A model generated the notes under the pieces. The model saw only the letters and a list, made by a program, of their open reading frames with translations. It was not told where the DNA came from and searched no databases. From positions 18,036,564 through 18,100,563 of the forward strand of contig OY829541.1 of assembly GCA_963691705.1 (NCBI GenBank): DNA of 64,000 nucleotides, read 5' to 3'. This document shows, in pieces, positions 38,481-52,300 of this stretch. This DNA comes from Viola odorata. Lineage: Eukaryota > Streptophyta > Magnoliopsida > Malpighiales > Violaceae. The position numbers and the translations under genes are program-made. How positions within the stretch are numbered: the stretch's first letter is position 1; each line of letters begins with the position of its first letter.

Positions 38481-40338
38481 CCATGCCCAAACGGCATGTC
38501 AATTTCATAATTTCTATTTCTAAACGATGCACAACGGCATGTCCACTTTCATTTTCAATTTCAATTTCTAGACCAAGCCCAACGGCATGTCAAATTTCAA
38601 TTACAATTTCTAGACCATGCCCAACGACATGTCAACTTTCATTTTCAATTTCAATTTCTAGAGCTTGCCCAACGGCATGTCAAATTTCAATTTCAACTTC
38701 TCGACCATGCCCAACGGCGTGTCACGCTCCAATTTCTAATCCATGCCCAAACGGCATGTCAATTTCATAATTTCAATTTCTAAGCCATGCCCAACGGCAT
38801 GTCAACTTTCAATTTCAATTTCTAGACCATGCCCAACGGCATGTCAAATTTCAATTTCAATTTCTGGACAATGCCCAACGGCATGTCAAATTTCAATTTC
38901 AATTTCTAGACCATGCCCAACGGCATGTCACATTCCAATTTCTAATCCATGCCCAAACGGCATGTCAATTTCATAATTTCAATTTCTAAACCATGCCCAA
39001 TCGGCATGTCAAATTTCAATTTCTAATCCATGCCCAAACGGCATGTCAATTTCATAATTTCAATTTCTAAACCATGCCCAATCGGCATGTCAAATTTCAA
39101 TTTCTAATCCATGCCCAAATGGCATGTCAATTTCATAATTTCAATTTCTAAACCATGCCCAACGGCATGTCAACTTTCCATTTCTAGTTCAATTTCTAGA
39201 CCAACCCCAACGGCATATCAAATTTCAATTTCAATTTCTAGACCATGCCCAACGGCATGTCACATTCCAATTTCTAAACCATGCCCAAACGGCATGTCAA
39301 TTTTATAATTTCAATTTCTAAACCATGCCCAATCGGCATGTCAAATTTCAATTTCTAATCCATGCCCAACTGCATGTCAAATTCATAATTTCAATTTCTA
39401 AATCATGCCCAAGGGCTTGTCAACTTTCAATTTCTAAACCATGCCCAACGGCATGTCAAATTTCAATTTCAATTTCTAGACCATGCCCAACGGCATGTCA
39501 AATTTCAATTACAACTTCTAGACCATGCCCAACGGCATGTCAAATTTTAATTTGAATTTCTAGACCATGCCCAACAGCATGTCACACTCCAATTTCTAAT
39601 CCATGCCCAAACGGCATGTCAATTTTATAATTTCAATTTCTAAACCATGCCCAATCGGCATGTCAAATTTCAATTTCTAATCCATACCCAAACTGCATGT
39701 CAAATTCATAATTTCAATTTCTAAACCATGCCCAAGGGCATGTCAACTTTCAATTTCTAGACCATGCCCAACGGCATGTCAAATTTCAATTTCAACTTCT
39801 AGACCATGCCCAACGGCATGTCACACTCCAATTTCTAATCCATGCCCAAACGGCATGTCAATTTCATAATTTCAATTTCTAAGCCATGCCCAACGGCATG
39901 TCAACTTTCAATTTCAATTTCTAGACCATGCCCAATCGGCATGTCGAATTTCATAACTTCAATTTCTAAACCATGCCCAACGGCATGTCAAATTTCAATT
40001 TCAATTTCTAGACCATGCCCAATCGGCATGTCAAATTTCATAACTTCAATTTCTAAACCATGCCCAACGGCATATCAAATTTGAATTTCCATTTCTACAC
40101 CATGCCCAACGGCATGTCACATTCCAATATCTAATCCATGCCCAAACGGCATGTCAATTTCATAATTTCAATTTCTAAGCCATGCCCAACAGCATGTCAA
40201 ATTTTAATTTCAATTTCTAGACCATGCCCAACGGCATGTTACACTCCAATTTCTAATCCATGCCCAAACGGCATGTCAATTTTATAATTTCAATTTCTAA
40301 ACCATGCCCAATCGGCATGTCAAATTTCAATTTCTAAT
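38481..40338 (+). repeat. Third cassette of the 35.4-kb family, then transition
   Basis: Landmarks at 35,443, 35,703, 36,071 and 36,285 recur at 38,481, 38,741, 39,109 and 39,323, offset 3,038. The stretch from about 39,560 re-uses cassettes of the 1,661-bp type (CAAACTGC, CAAGGG and GGCATATC cores) but with the ordinary CATAACTTC tail in place of the T8 tract, so it links the two families. No gene or unique sequence is present. Confidence 0.78.
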
Positions 40339-43300
40339 CCATGCCCAAACGACATGTCAATTTCATAATTTCTATTTCTAAACGATGCACAACGGCATGT
40401 CCACTTTCAATTTCAATTTCAATTTCTAGACCAAGCCCAACGGCATGTCAAATTTCAATTACAATTTCTAGACCATGCCCAACGACATGTCAACTTTCAA
40501 TTTCAATTTCAATTTCTAGACCATGCCCAACGGCATGTCAAATTTCAATTTCAACTTCTAGACCATGCCCAACGGCATGTCACGCTCCAATTTCTAATCC
40601 ATGCCCAAACGGCATGTCAATTTCATAATTTCAATTTCTAAGCCATGCCCAACGGCATGTCAACTTTCAATTTCAATTTCTAGACCATGCCCAATCGGCA
40701 TGTCGAATTTCATAACTTCTATTTCTAAACCATGCCCAACGGCATGTCAAATTTCAATTTCAATTTCTGGACCATGCCCAACGGCATGTCAAATTTCAAT
40801 TTCAATTTCTAGACCATGCCCAACGGCATGTCACATTCCAATTTCTAATCCATGCCCAAACGGCATGTCAATTTCATAATTTCAATTTCTAAACCATGCC
40901 CAATCGGCATGTCAAATTTCAATTCCTAATCCATGCCCAAACGGCATGTCAATTTCATAATTTCAATTTCTAAACCATGCCCAACGGCATGTCAACTTTC
41001 CATTTCTAGTTCTTTTTCTAGACCAAGCCCAACGGCATGTCAAATTTCAATTTCAATTTCTAGACCATGCCCAATGGCATGTCACATTCCAATTTCTAAA
41101 CCATGCCCAAACGGCATGTCAATTTTATAATTTCAATTTCTAAACCATGCCCAATCGGCATGTCAAATTTGAATTTCTAATCCATGCCCAACTGCATGTC
41201 AAATTCATAATTTCAATTTCTAAATCATGCCCAAGGGCATGTCAACTTTCAATTTCTAGACCATGCCCAACGGCATGTCAAATTTCAATTTCAATTTCTA
41301 CACCATGCCCAACGGCATGTCACATTCCAATATCTAATCCATGCCCAAACGGCATGTCAATTTCATAATTTCAATTTCTAAGCCATGCCCAACGGCATGT
41401 CAACATTCAATTTCAATTTCTAGACCATGCCCAATCGGCATCTCGAATTTCATAATTTCAATTTCTAAACCATGCCAAACGGCATGTCAAATTTCAATTT
41501 CAATTTCTAGACCAAGCCCAACGGCATGTCAAATTTTAATTTCAATTTCTAGACCATGCCCAACGGCATGTTACACTCCAATTTCTAATCCATGCCCAAA
41601 CGGCATGTCAACTTTCAATTTCAATTTCTAGACCATGCCCAATCGGCATGTCGAATTTCATAACTTCAATTTCTAAACCATGCCCAACGGCATGTCAAAT
41701 TTCAATTTCAATTTCTAGACCATGCCCAATCGGCATATCAAATTTCATAACTTCAATTTCTAAACCATGCCCAACGGCATATCAAATTTGAATTTCCATT
41801 TCTACACCATGCCCAACGGCATGTCACATTCCAATATCTAATCCATGCCCAAACGGCATGTCAATTTCATAATTTCAATTTCTAAGCCATGCCCAACGGC
41901 ATGTCAACTTTCAATTTCAATTTCTAGACCATGCCCAATCGGCATCTCGAATTTCATAATTTCAATTTCTAAACCATGCCAAACGGCATGTCAAATTTCA
42001 ATTTCAATTTCTAGACCATGCCCAACGGCATGTCAAATTTTAATTTCAATTTCTAGACCATGCCCAACGGCATGTTACACTCCAATTTCTAATCCATGCC
42101 CAAACGGCATGTCAATTTTATCATTTCAATTTCTAAACGATGCACAATCGCATGTCCACTTTCAATTTCAATTTCAATTTCTAGACCAAGCCCAACGGCA
42201 TGTCAAATTTCAATTACAATTTCTAGACCATGCCCAACGACATGTCAACTTTCAATTTCAATTTCAATTTCTAGACCATGCCCAACGGCATGTCAAATTT
42301 CAATTTCAACTTCTAGACCATGCCCAACGGCATGTCACGCTCCAATTTCTAATCCATGCCCAAACGGCATGTCAATTTCATAATTTCAATTTCTAAGCCA
42401 TGCCCAACGGCATGTCAACTTTCAATTTCAATTTCTAGACCATGCCCAATCGGCATGTCGAATTTCATAACTTCTATTTCTAAACCATGCCCAACGGCAT
42501 GTCAAATTTCAATTTCAATTTGTAGACCATGCCCAACGGCATGTCAAATTTCAATTTCAATTTCTAGACCATGCCCAACGGCATGTCAAATTTCAATTTC
42601 AATTTCTAGACCATGCCCAACGGCATGTCACATTCCAATTTCTAATCCATGCCCAAACGGCATGTCAATTTCATAATTTCAATTTCTAAACCATGCCCAA
42701 TCGGCATGTCAAATTTCAATTTCTAATCCATGCCCAAATGGCATGTCAATTTCATAATTTCAATTTCTAAACCATGCCCAACGGCATGTCAACTTTCCAT
42801 TTCTAGTTCAATTTCTAGACCAAGCCCAACGGCATGTCAAATTTCAATTTCAATTTCTAGACCATGCCCAACGGCATGTCACATTCCAATTTCTAAACCA
42901 TGCCCAAACGGCATGTCAATTTTATAATTTCAATTTCTAAACCATGCCCAATCGGCATGTCAAATTTCAATTTCTAATCCATGCCCAACTGCATGTCAAA
43001 TTCATAATTTCAATTTCTAAACCATGCCCAAGGGCATGTCAACTTTCAATTTCTAGACCATGCCCAACGGCATGTCAAATTTCAATTTCAATTTCTACAC
43101 CATGCCCAACGACATGTCACATTCCAATATCTAATCCATGCCCAAACGGCATGTCAATTTCATAATTTCAATTTCTAAGCCATGCCCAACGGCATGTCAA
43201 CTTTCAATTTCAATTTCTAGACCATGCCCAATCGGCATCTCGAATTTCATAATTTCAATTTCTAAACCATGCCAAACGGCATGTCAAATTTCAATTTCAA

Positions 43301-44190
43301 TTTCTAGACCAAGCCCAACGGCATGTCAAATTTCAATTACAACTTCTAGACCATGCCCAACGGCATGTCAAATTTTAATTTGAATTTCTAGACCATGCCC
43401 AACGGCATGTCACACTCTAATTTCTAATCCATGCCCAAACGGCATGTCAATTTTATAATTTCAATTTCTAAACCATGCCCAATCGGCATGTCAAATTTCA
43501 ATTTCTAATCCATGCCCAAACTGCATGTCAAATTCATAATTTCAATTTCTAAACCATGCCCAACGGCATGTCAACTTTCCATTTCTAGTTCAATTTCTAG
43601 ACCAAGCCCAACGGCATGTCAAATTTCAATTTCAATTTCTAGACCATGCCCAACGGCATGTCACATTCCAATTTCTAAACCATGCCCAAACGGCATGTCA
43701 ATTTTATAATTTCAATTTCTAAACCATGCCCAATCGGCATGTCAAATTTCAATTTCTAATCCATGCCCAAACTGCATGTCAAATTCATAATTTCAATTTC
43801 TAAACCATGCCCAACGGCATGTCAACTTTGAATTTCTAGACCATGCCCAACGGCTTGTCAAATTTCAATTTCAACTTCTAGACCATGCCCAACGGCATGT
43901 CACACTCCAATTTCTAATCCATGCCCAAACGGCATGTCAATTTCATAATTTCAATTTCTACGCCATGCCCAACGGCATGTCAACTTTCAATTTCAATTTC
44001 TAGACCATGCCCAATCGGCATGTCGAATTTCATAACTTCAATTTCTAAACCATGCCCAACGGCATGTCAAATTTCAATTTCAATTTCTAGACCATGCCCA
44101 ATCGGCATATCAAAGTTCATAACTTCAATTTCTAAACCATGCCCAACGGCATATCAAATTTGAATTTCCATTTCTACACCATGCCCAACG
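40339..44190 (+). repeat. 1,755/1,797-bp tandem pair and following cassettes
   Basis: Landmarks at 40,339 and 40,599 recur at +1,755 (42,094 and 42,354). Landmarks at 40,931, 41,145 and 41,339 recur at +1,797 (42,728, 42,942 and 43,136). The 42-bp change is one additional basic monomer near 42,530 in the second copy. The second copy starts with an 81-bp loss at 42,094. From about 43,380 the order shifts to CAAACTGC-type cassettes before the next block. Confidence 0.8.
42094..42156 (+). other. 81-bp loss junction producing the longest open frame
   Basis: Elsewhere the marker core is preceded by 44-, 37- and 44-bp monomers. Here one 44-bp monomer with the hybrid tail TTTTATCATTTC leads straight into CGATGCACAATCGC, so one 44+37 pair is gone. 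Loss of the TAA-containing stretch lets an open frame run from 41,845 to 42,396 (183 codons), the longest in the window. It is a repeat artefact. Confidence 0.78.
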
Positions 44191-45755
44191 GCATGTCACA
44201 TTCCAATATCTAATCCATGCCCAAACGGCATGTCAATTTCATAATTTCAATTTCTAAGCCATGCCCAACGGCATGTCAACTTTCAATTTCAATTTCTAGA
44301 CCATGCCCAATCGGCATCTCGAATTTCATAATTTCAATTTCTAAACCATGCCAAACGGCATGTCAAATTTCAATTTCAATTTCTAGACCATGCCCAACGG
44401 CATGTCAAATTTTAATTTCAATTTCTAGACCATGCCCAACGGCATGTTACACTCCAATTTCTAATCCATGCCCAAACGGCATGTCAATTTTATAATTTCA
44501 ATTTCTAAACCATGCCCAATCGGCATGTCAAATTTCAATTTCTAATCCATGCCCAAACGGCATGTCAATTTCATAATTTCTATTTCTAAACGATGCACAA
44601 CGGCATGTCCACTTTCAATTTCAATTTCAATTTCTAGACCAAGCCCAACGGCATGTCAAATTTCAATTACAATTTCTAGACCATGCCCAACGACATGTCA
44701 ACTTTCAATTTCAATTTCAATTTCTAGACCATGCCCAACGGCATGTCAAATTTCAATTTCAACTTCTAGACCATGCCCAACGGCATGTCACGCTCCAATT
44801 TCTAATCCATGCCCAAACGGCATGTCAATTTCATAATTTCAAGTTCTAAGCCATACCCAACGGCATGTCAACTTTCAATTTCAATTTCTAGCCCATGCCC
44901 AATCGGCATGTCGAATTTCATAACTTCTATTTCTAAACCATGCCCAACGGCATGTCAAATTTCAATTTCAAATTCTAGACCATGCCCAACGGCATGTCAA
45001 ATTTCAATTTCAATTTCTGGACCATGCCCAACGGCATGTCAAATTTCAATTTCAATTTCTAGACCATGCCCAACGGCATGTCACATTCCAATTTCTAATC
45101 CATGCCCAAACGACATGTCAATTTTATAATTTCAATTTCTAAACCATGCCCAATCGGCATGTCAAATTTCAATTTCTAATCCATGCCCAAGTGCATGTCA
45201 AATTCATAATTTCAATTTCTAAACCATGCCCAAGGGCATGTCAACTTTCAATTTCTAGACCATGCCCAACGGCATGTCAAATTTCAATTTCAATTTCTAC
45301 ACCATGCCCAACGGCATGTCACATTCCAATATCTAATCCATGCCCAAACGGCATGTCAATTTCATAATTTCAATTTCTAAGCCATGCCCAACGGCATGTC
45401 AACTTTCAATTTCAATTTCTAGACCATGCCCAATCGGCATCTCGAATTTCATAATTTCAATTTCTAAACCATGCCAAACGGCATGTCAAATTTCAATTTC
45501 AATTTCTAGACCAAGCCCAACGGCATGTCAAATTTCAATTACAACTTCTAGACCATGCCCAACGGCATGTCAAATTTTAATTTGAATTTCTAGACCATGC
45601 CCAACGGCATGTCACACTCCAATTTCTAATCCATGCCCAAACGGCATGTCAATTTTATAATTTCAATTTCTAAACCATGCCCAATCGGCATGTCAATTTT
45701 ATAATTTCAATTTCTAAACCATGCCCAATCGGCATGTCAAATTTCAATTTCTAAT
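44191..45755 (+). repeat. Segment duplicated 5,326 bp downstream
   Basis: Landmarks at 44,215, 44,547, 44,807, 45,144 and 45,338 recur at 49,541, 49,873, 50,133, 50,470 and 50,664. Shared private changes, including TTTCAAGTTCTAAG followed by CATACCC (near 44,840 and 50,166) and the GTGCATG core, confirm the relation. The two copies are separated by the 1,835-bp tandem block, which therefore appears to have been inserted or expanded between them. Confidence 0.8.
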
Positions 45756-48700
45756 CCATACCCAAACTGCATGTCAAATTCATAATTTCAATTTCTAAAC
45801 CATGCCCAAGGGCATGTCAACTTTCAATTTCTAGACCATGCCCAACGGCATGTCAAATTTCAATTTCAACTTCTAGACCATGCCCAACGGCATGTCACAC
45901 TCCAATTTCTAATCCATGCCCAAACGGCATGTCAATTTCATAATTTCAATTTCTAAGCCATGCCCAACGGCATGTCAACTTTCAATTTCAATTTCTAGAC
46001 CATGCCCAATCGGCATGTCGAATTTCATAACTTCAATTTCTAAACCATGCCCAACGGCATGTCAAATTTCAATTTCAATTTCTAGACCATGCCCAATCGG
46101 CATGTCAAATTTCATAACTTCAATTTCTAAACCATGCCCAACGGCATATCAAATTTGAATTTCCATTTCTACACCATGCCCAACGGCATGTCACATTCCA
46201 ATATCTAATCCATGCCCAAACGGCATGTCAATTTCATAATTTCAATTTCTAAGCCATGCCCAACGGCATGTCAACTTTCAATTTCAATTTCTAGACCATG
46301 CCCAATCGGCATCTCGAATTTCATAATTTCAATTTCTAAACCATGCCAAACGGCATGTCAAATTTCAATTTCAATTTCTAGACCATGCCCAACGGCATGT
46401 CAAATTTTAATTTCAATTTCTAGACCATGCCCAACGGCATGTTACACTCCAATTTCTAATCCATGCCCAAACGGCATGTCAATTTTATAATTTCAATTTC
46501 TAAACCATGCCCAATCGGCATGTCAAATTTCAATTTCTAATCCATGCCCAAACGACATGTCAATTTCATAATTTCTATTTCTAAACGATGCACAACGGCA
46601 TGTCCACTTTAAATTTCAATTTCAATTTCTAGACCAAGCCCAACGGCATGTCAAATTTCAATTACAATTTCTAGACCATGCCCAACGACATGTCAACTTT
46701 CAATTTCAATTTCAATTTCTAGACCATGCCCAACGGCATGTCAAATTTCAATTTCAACTTCTAGACCATGCCCAACGGCATGTCACGCTCCAATTTCTAA
46801 TCCATGCCCAAACGGCATGTCAATTTCATAATTTCAATTTCTAAGCCATGCCCAACGGCATGTCAACTTTCAATTACAATTTCTAAACCATGCCCAACGG
46901 CATGTCAACTTTCCATTTCTAGTTCAATTTCTAGACCAAGCCCAACGGCATGTCAAATTTCAATTTCAATTTCTAGACCATGCCCAACGGCATGTCACAT
47001 TCCAATTTCTAAACCATGCCCAAACGACATGTCAATTTTATAATTTCAATTTCTAAACCATGCCCAATCGGCATGTCAAATTTAAATTTCTAATCCATGC
47101 CCAACTGCATGTCAAATTCATAATTTCAATTTCTAAACCATGCCCAAGGGCATGTCAACTTTCAATTTCTAGACCATGCCCAACGGCATGTCAATTTCAT
47201 AATTTCAATTTCTAAGCCATGCCCAACGGCATGTCAACTTTCAATTTCAATTTCTAGACCATGCCCAATCGGCATCTCGAATTTCATAATTTCAATTTCT
47301 AAACCTTGCCAAACGGCATGTCAAATTTCAATTTCAATTTCTAGACCAAGCCCAACGGCATGTCAAATTTCAATTACAACTTCTAGACCATGCCCAACGG
47401 CATGTCAAATTTTAATTTGAATTTCTAGACCATGCCCAACGGCATGTCACACTCCAATTTCTAATCCATGCCCAAACGGCATGTCAATTTTATAATTTCA
47501 ATTTCTAAACCATGCCCAATCGGCATGTCAATTTTATAATTTCAATTTCTAAACCATGCCCAATCGGCATGTCAAATTTCAATTTCTAATCCATACCCAA
47601 ACTGCATGTCAAATTCATAATTTCAATTTCTAAACCATGCCCAAGGGCATGTCAACTTTCAATTTCTAGACCATGCCCAACGGCATGTCAAATTTCAATT
47701 TCAACTTCTAGACCATGCCCAACGGCATGTCACACTCCAATTTCTAATCCATGCCCAAACGGCATGTCGATTTCATAATTTCAATTTCTAAGCCATGCCC
47801 AACGGCATGTCAACTTTCAATTTCAATTTCTAGACCATGCCCAATCGGCATGTCGAATTTCATAACTTCAATTTCTAAACCATGCCCAACGGCATGTCAA
47901 ATTTCAATTTCAATTTCTAGACCATGCCCAATCGGCATGTCAAATTTCATAACTTCAATTTCTAAACCATGCCCAACGGCATATCAAATTTGAATTTCCA
48001 TTTCTACACCATGCCCAACGGCATGTCACATTCCAATATCTAATCCATGCCCAAACGGCATGTCAATTTCATAATTTCAATTTCTAAGCCATGCCCAACG
48101 GCATGTCAACTTTCAATTTCAATTTCTAGACCATGCCCAATCGGCATCTCGAATTTCATAATTTCAATTTCTAAACCATGCCAAACGGCATGTCAAATTT
48201 CAATTTCAATTTCTAGACCATGCCCAACGGCATGTCAAATTTTAATTTCAATTTCTAGACCATGCCCAACGGCATGTTACACTCCAATTTCTAATCCATG
48301 CCCAAACGGCATGTCAATTTTATAATTTCAATTTCTAAACCATGCCCAATCGGCATGTCAAATTTCAATTTCTAATCCATGCCCAAACGACATGTCAATT
48401 TCATAATTTCTATTTCTAAACGATGCACAACGGCATGTCCACTTTAAATTTCAATTTCAATTTCTAGACCAAGCCCAACGGCATGTCAAATTTCAATTAC
48501 AATTTCTAGACCATGCCCAACGACATGTCAACTTTCAATTTCAATTTCAATTTCTAGACCATGCCCAACGGCATGTCAAATTTCAATTTCAACTTCTAGA
48601 CCATGCCCAACGGCATGTCACGCTCCAATTTCTAATCCATGCCCAAACGGCATGTCAATTTCATAATTTCAATTTCTAAGCCATGCCCAACGGCATGTCA

Positions 48701-49216
48701 TCTTTCAATTACAATTTCTAAACCATGCCCAACGGCATGTCAACTTTCCATTTCTAGTTCAATTTCTAGACCAAGCCCAACGGCATGTCAAATTTCAATT
48801 TCAATTTCTAGACCATGCCCAACGGCATGTCACATTCCAATTTCTAAACCATGCCCAAACGACATGTCAATTTTATAATTTCAATTTCTAAACCATGCCC
48901 AATCGGCATGTCAAATTTAAATTTCTAATCCATGCCCAACTGCATGTCAAATTCATAATTTCAATTTCTAAACCATGCCCAAGGGCATGTCAACTTTCAA
49001 TTTCTAGACCATGCCCAACGGCATGTCAATTTCATAATTTCAATTTCTAAGCCATGCCCAACGGCATGTCAACTTTCAATTTCAATTTCTAGACCATGCC
49101 CAATCGGCATCTCGAATTTCATAATTTCAATTTCTAAACCATGCCAAACGGCATGTCAAATTTCAATTTCAATTTCTAGACCAAGCCCAACGGCATGTCA
49201 AATTTCAATTACAACT
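45362..49216 (+). repeat. 1,835-bp tandem unit, about 2.1 copies
   Basis: Landmarks at 45,382, 45,914, 46,210, 46,586 and 46,802 recur 1,835 bp later at 47,217, 47,749, 48,045, 48,421 and 48,637, and the start recurs again at 49,052. Both copies share CACTTTAAATTTC after the marker core and TTTAAATTTCTAAT near 47,083 and 48,918. The third copy loses one 42-bp monomer near 49,216 and then passes into the 1,698-bp block. Confidence 0.84.
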
Positions 49217-49346
49217 TCTAGACCATGCCCAACGGCATGTCACACTCCAATTTCTAATCCATGCCCAAACGGCATGTCAATTTTATAATTTCAATTTCTA
49301 AACCATGCCCAATCGGCATGTCAATTTTATAATTTCAATTTCTAAA

Positions 49347-52300
49347 CCATGCCCAATCGGCATGTCAAATTTCAATTTCTAATCCATGCCCAACTGCATG
49401 TCAAATTCATAATTTCAATTTCTAAACCATGCCCAAGGGCATGTCAACTTTCAATTTCTAGACCATGCCCAACGGCATGTCAAATTTCAATTTCAATTTC
49501 TACACCATGCACAACGGCATGTCACATTCCAAAATCTAATCCATGCCCAAACGGCATGTCAATTTCATAATTTCAATTTCTAAGCCATGCCCAACGGCAT
49601 GTCAACTTTCAATTTCAATTTCTAGACCATGCCCAATCGGCATCTCGAATTTCATAATTTCAATTTCTAAACCATGCCAAACGGCATGTCAAATTTCAAT
49701 TTCAATTTCTAGACCATGCCCAACGGCATGTCAAATTTTAATTTCAATTTCTAGACCATGCCCAACGGCATGTTACACTCCAATTTCTAATCCATGCCCA
49801 AACGGCATGTCAATTTTATAATTTCAATTTCTAAACCATGCCCAATCGGCATGTCAAATTTCAATTTCTAATCCATGCCCAAACGGCATGTCAATTTCAT
49901 AATTTCTATTTCTAAACGATGCACAACGGCATGTCCACTTTCAATTTCAATTTCAATTTCTAGACCAAGCCCAACGGCATGTCAAATTTCAATTACAATT
50001 TCTAGACCATGCCCAACGACATGTCAACTTTCAATTTCAATTTCAATTTCTAGACCATGCCCAACGGCATGTCAAATTTCAATTTCAACTTCTAGACCAT
50101 GCCCAACGGCATGTCACGCTCCAATTTCTAATCCATGCCCAAACGGCATGTCAATTTCATAATTTCAAGTTCTAAGCCATACCCAACGGCATGTCAACTT
50201 TCAATTTCAATTTCTAGCCCATGCCCAATCGGCATGTCGAATTTCATAACTTCTATTTCTAAACCATGCCCAACGGCATGTCAAATTTCAATTTCAAATT
50301 CTAGACCATGCCCAACGGCATGTCAAATTTCAATTTCAATTTCTGGACCAAGCCCAACGGCATGTCAAATTTCAATTTCAATTTCTAGACCATGCCCAAC
50401 GGCATGTCACATTCCAATTTCTAATCCATGCCCAAACGACATGTCAATTTTATAATTTCAATTTCTAAACCATGCCCAATCGGCATGTCAAATTTCAATT
50501 TCTAATCCATGCCCAAGTGCATGTCAAATTCATAATTTCAATTTCTAAACCATGCCCAAGGGCATGTCAACTTTCAATTTCTAGACCATGCCCAACGGCA
50601 TGTCAAATTTCAATTTCAATTTCTACACCATGCCCAACGGCATGTCACATTCCAATATCTAATCCATGCCCAAACGGCATGTCAATTTCATAATTTCAAT
50701 TTCTAAGCCATGCCCAACGGCATGTCAACTTTCAATTTCAATTTCTAGACCATGCCCAATCGGCATCTCGAATTTCATAATTTCAATTTCTAAACCATGC
50801 CAAACGGCATGTCAAATTTCAATTTCAATTTCTAGACCAAGCCCAACGGCATGTCAAATTTCAATTACAACTTCTAGACCATGCCCAACGGCATGTCAAA
50901 TTTTAATTTGAATTTCTAGACCATGCCCAACGGCATGTCACACTCCAATTTCTAATCCATGCCCAAACGGCATGTCAATTTTATAATTTCAATTTCTAAA
51001 CCATGCCCAATCGGCATGTCAATTTTATAATTTCAATTTCTAAACCATGCCCAATCGGCATGTCAAATTTCAATTTCTAATCCATGCCCAACTGCATGTC
51101 AAATTCATAATTTCAATTTCTAAACCATGCCCAAGGGCATGTCAACTTTCAATTTCTAGACCATGCCCAACGGCATGTCAAATTTCAATTTCAATTTCTA
51201 CACCATGCCCAACGGCATGTCACATTCCAATATCTAATCCATGCCCAAACGGCATGTCAATTTCATAATTTCAATTTCTAAGCCATGCCCAACGGCATGT
51301 CAACTTTCAATTTCAATTTCTAGACAATGCCCAATCGGCATCTCGAATTTCATAATTTCAATTTCTAAACCATGCCAAACGGCATGTCAAATTTCAATTT
51401 CAATTTCTAGACCATGCCCAACGGCATGTCAAATTTTAATTTCATTTTCTAGACCATGCCCAACGGCATGTTACACTCCAATTTCTAATCCATGCCCAAA
51501 CGGCATGTCAATTTTATAATTTCAATTTCTAAACCATGCCCAATCGGCATGTCAAATTTCAATTTCTAATCCATGCCCAAACGGCATGTCAATTTCATAA
51601 TTTCTATTTCTAAACGATGCACAACGGCATGTCCACTTTCAATTTCAATTTCAATTTCTAGACCAAGCCCAACGGCATGTCAAATTTCAATTACAAGTTC
51701 TAGACCATGCCCAACGACATGTCAACTTTCAATTTCAATTTCAATTTCTAGACCATGCCCAACGGCATGTCAAATTTCAATTTCAACTTCTAGACCATGC
51801 CCAACGGCATGTCACGCTCCAATTTCTAATCCATGCCCAAACGGCATGTCAATTTCATAATTTCAATTTCTAAGCCATACCCAACGGCATGTCAACTTTC
51901 AATTTCAATTTCTAGCCCATGCCCAATCGGCATGTCGAATTTCATAACTTCTATTTCTAAACCATGCCCAACGGCATGTCAAATTTCAATTTCAATTTCT
52001 AGACCATGCCCAACGGCATGTCAAATTTCAATTTCAATTTCTGGACCATGCCCAACGGCATGTCAAATTTCAATTTCAATTTCTAGACCATGCCCAACGG
52101 CATGTCACATTCCAATTTCTAATCCATGCCCAAACGACATGTCAATTTTATAATTTCAATTTCTAAACCATGCCCAATCGGCATGTTAAATTTCAATTTC
52201 TAATCCATGCCCAAGTGCATGTCAAATTCATAATTTCAATTTCTAAACCATGCCCAAGGGCATGTCAACTTTCAATTTCTAGACCATGCCCAACGGCATG

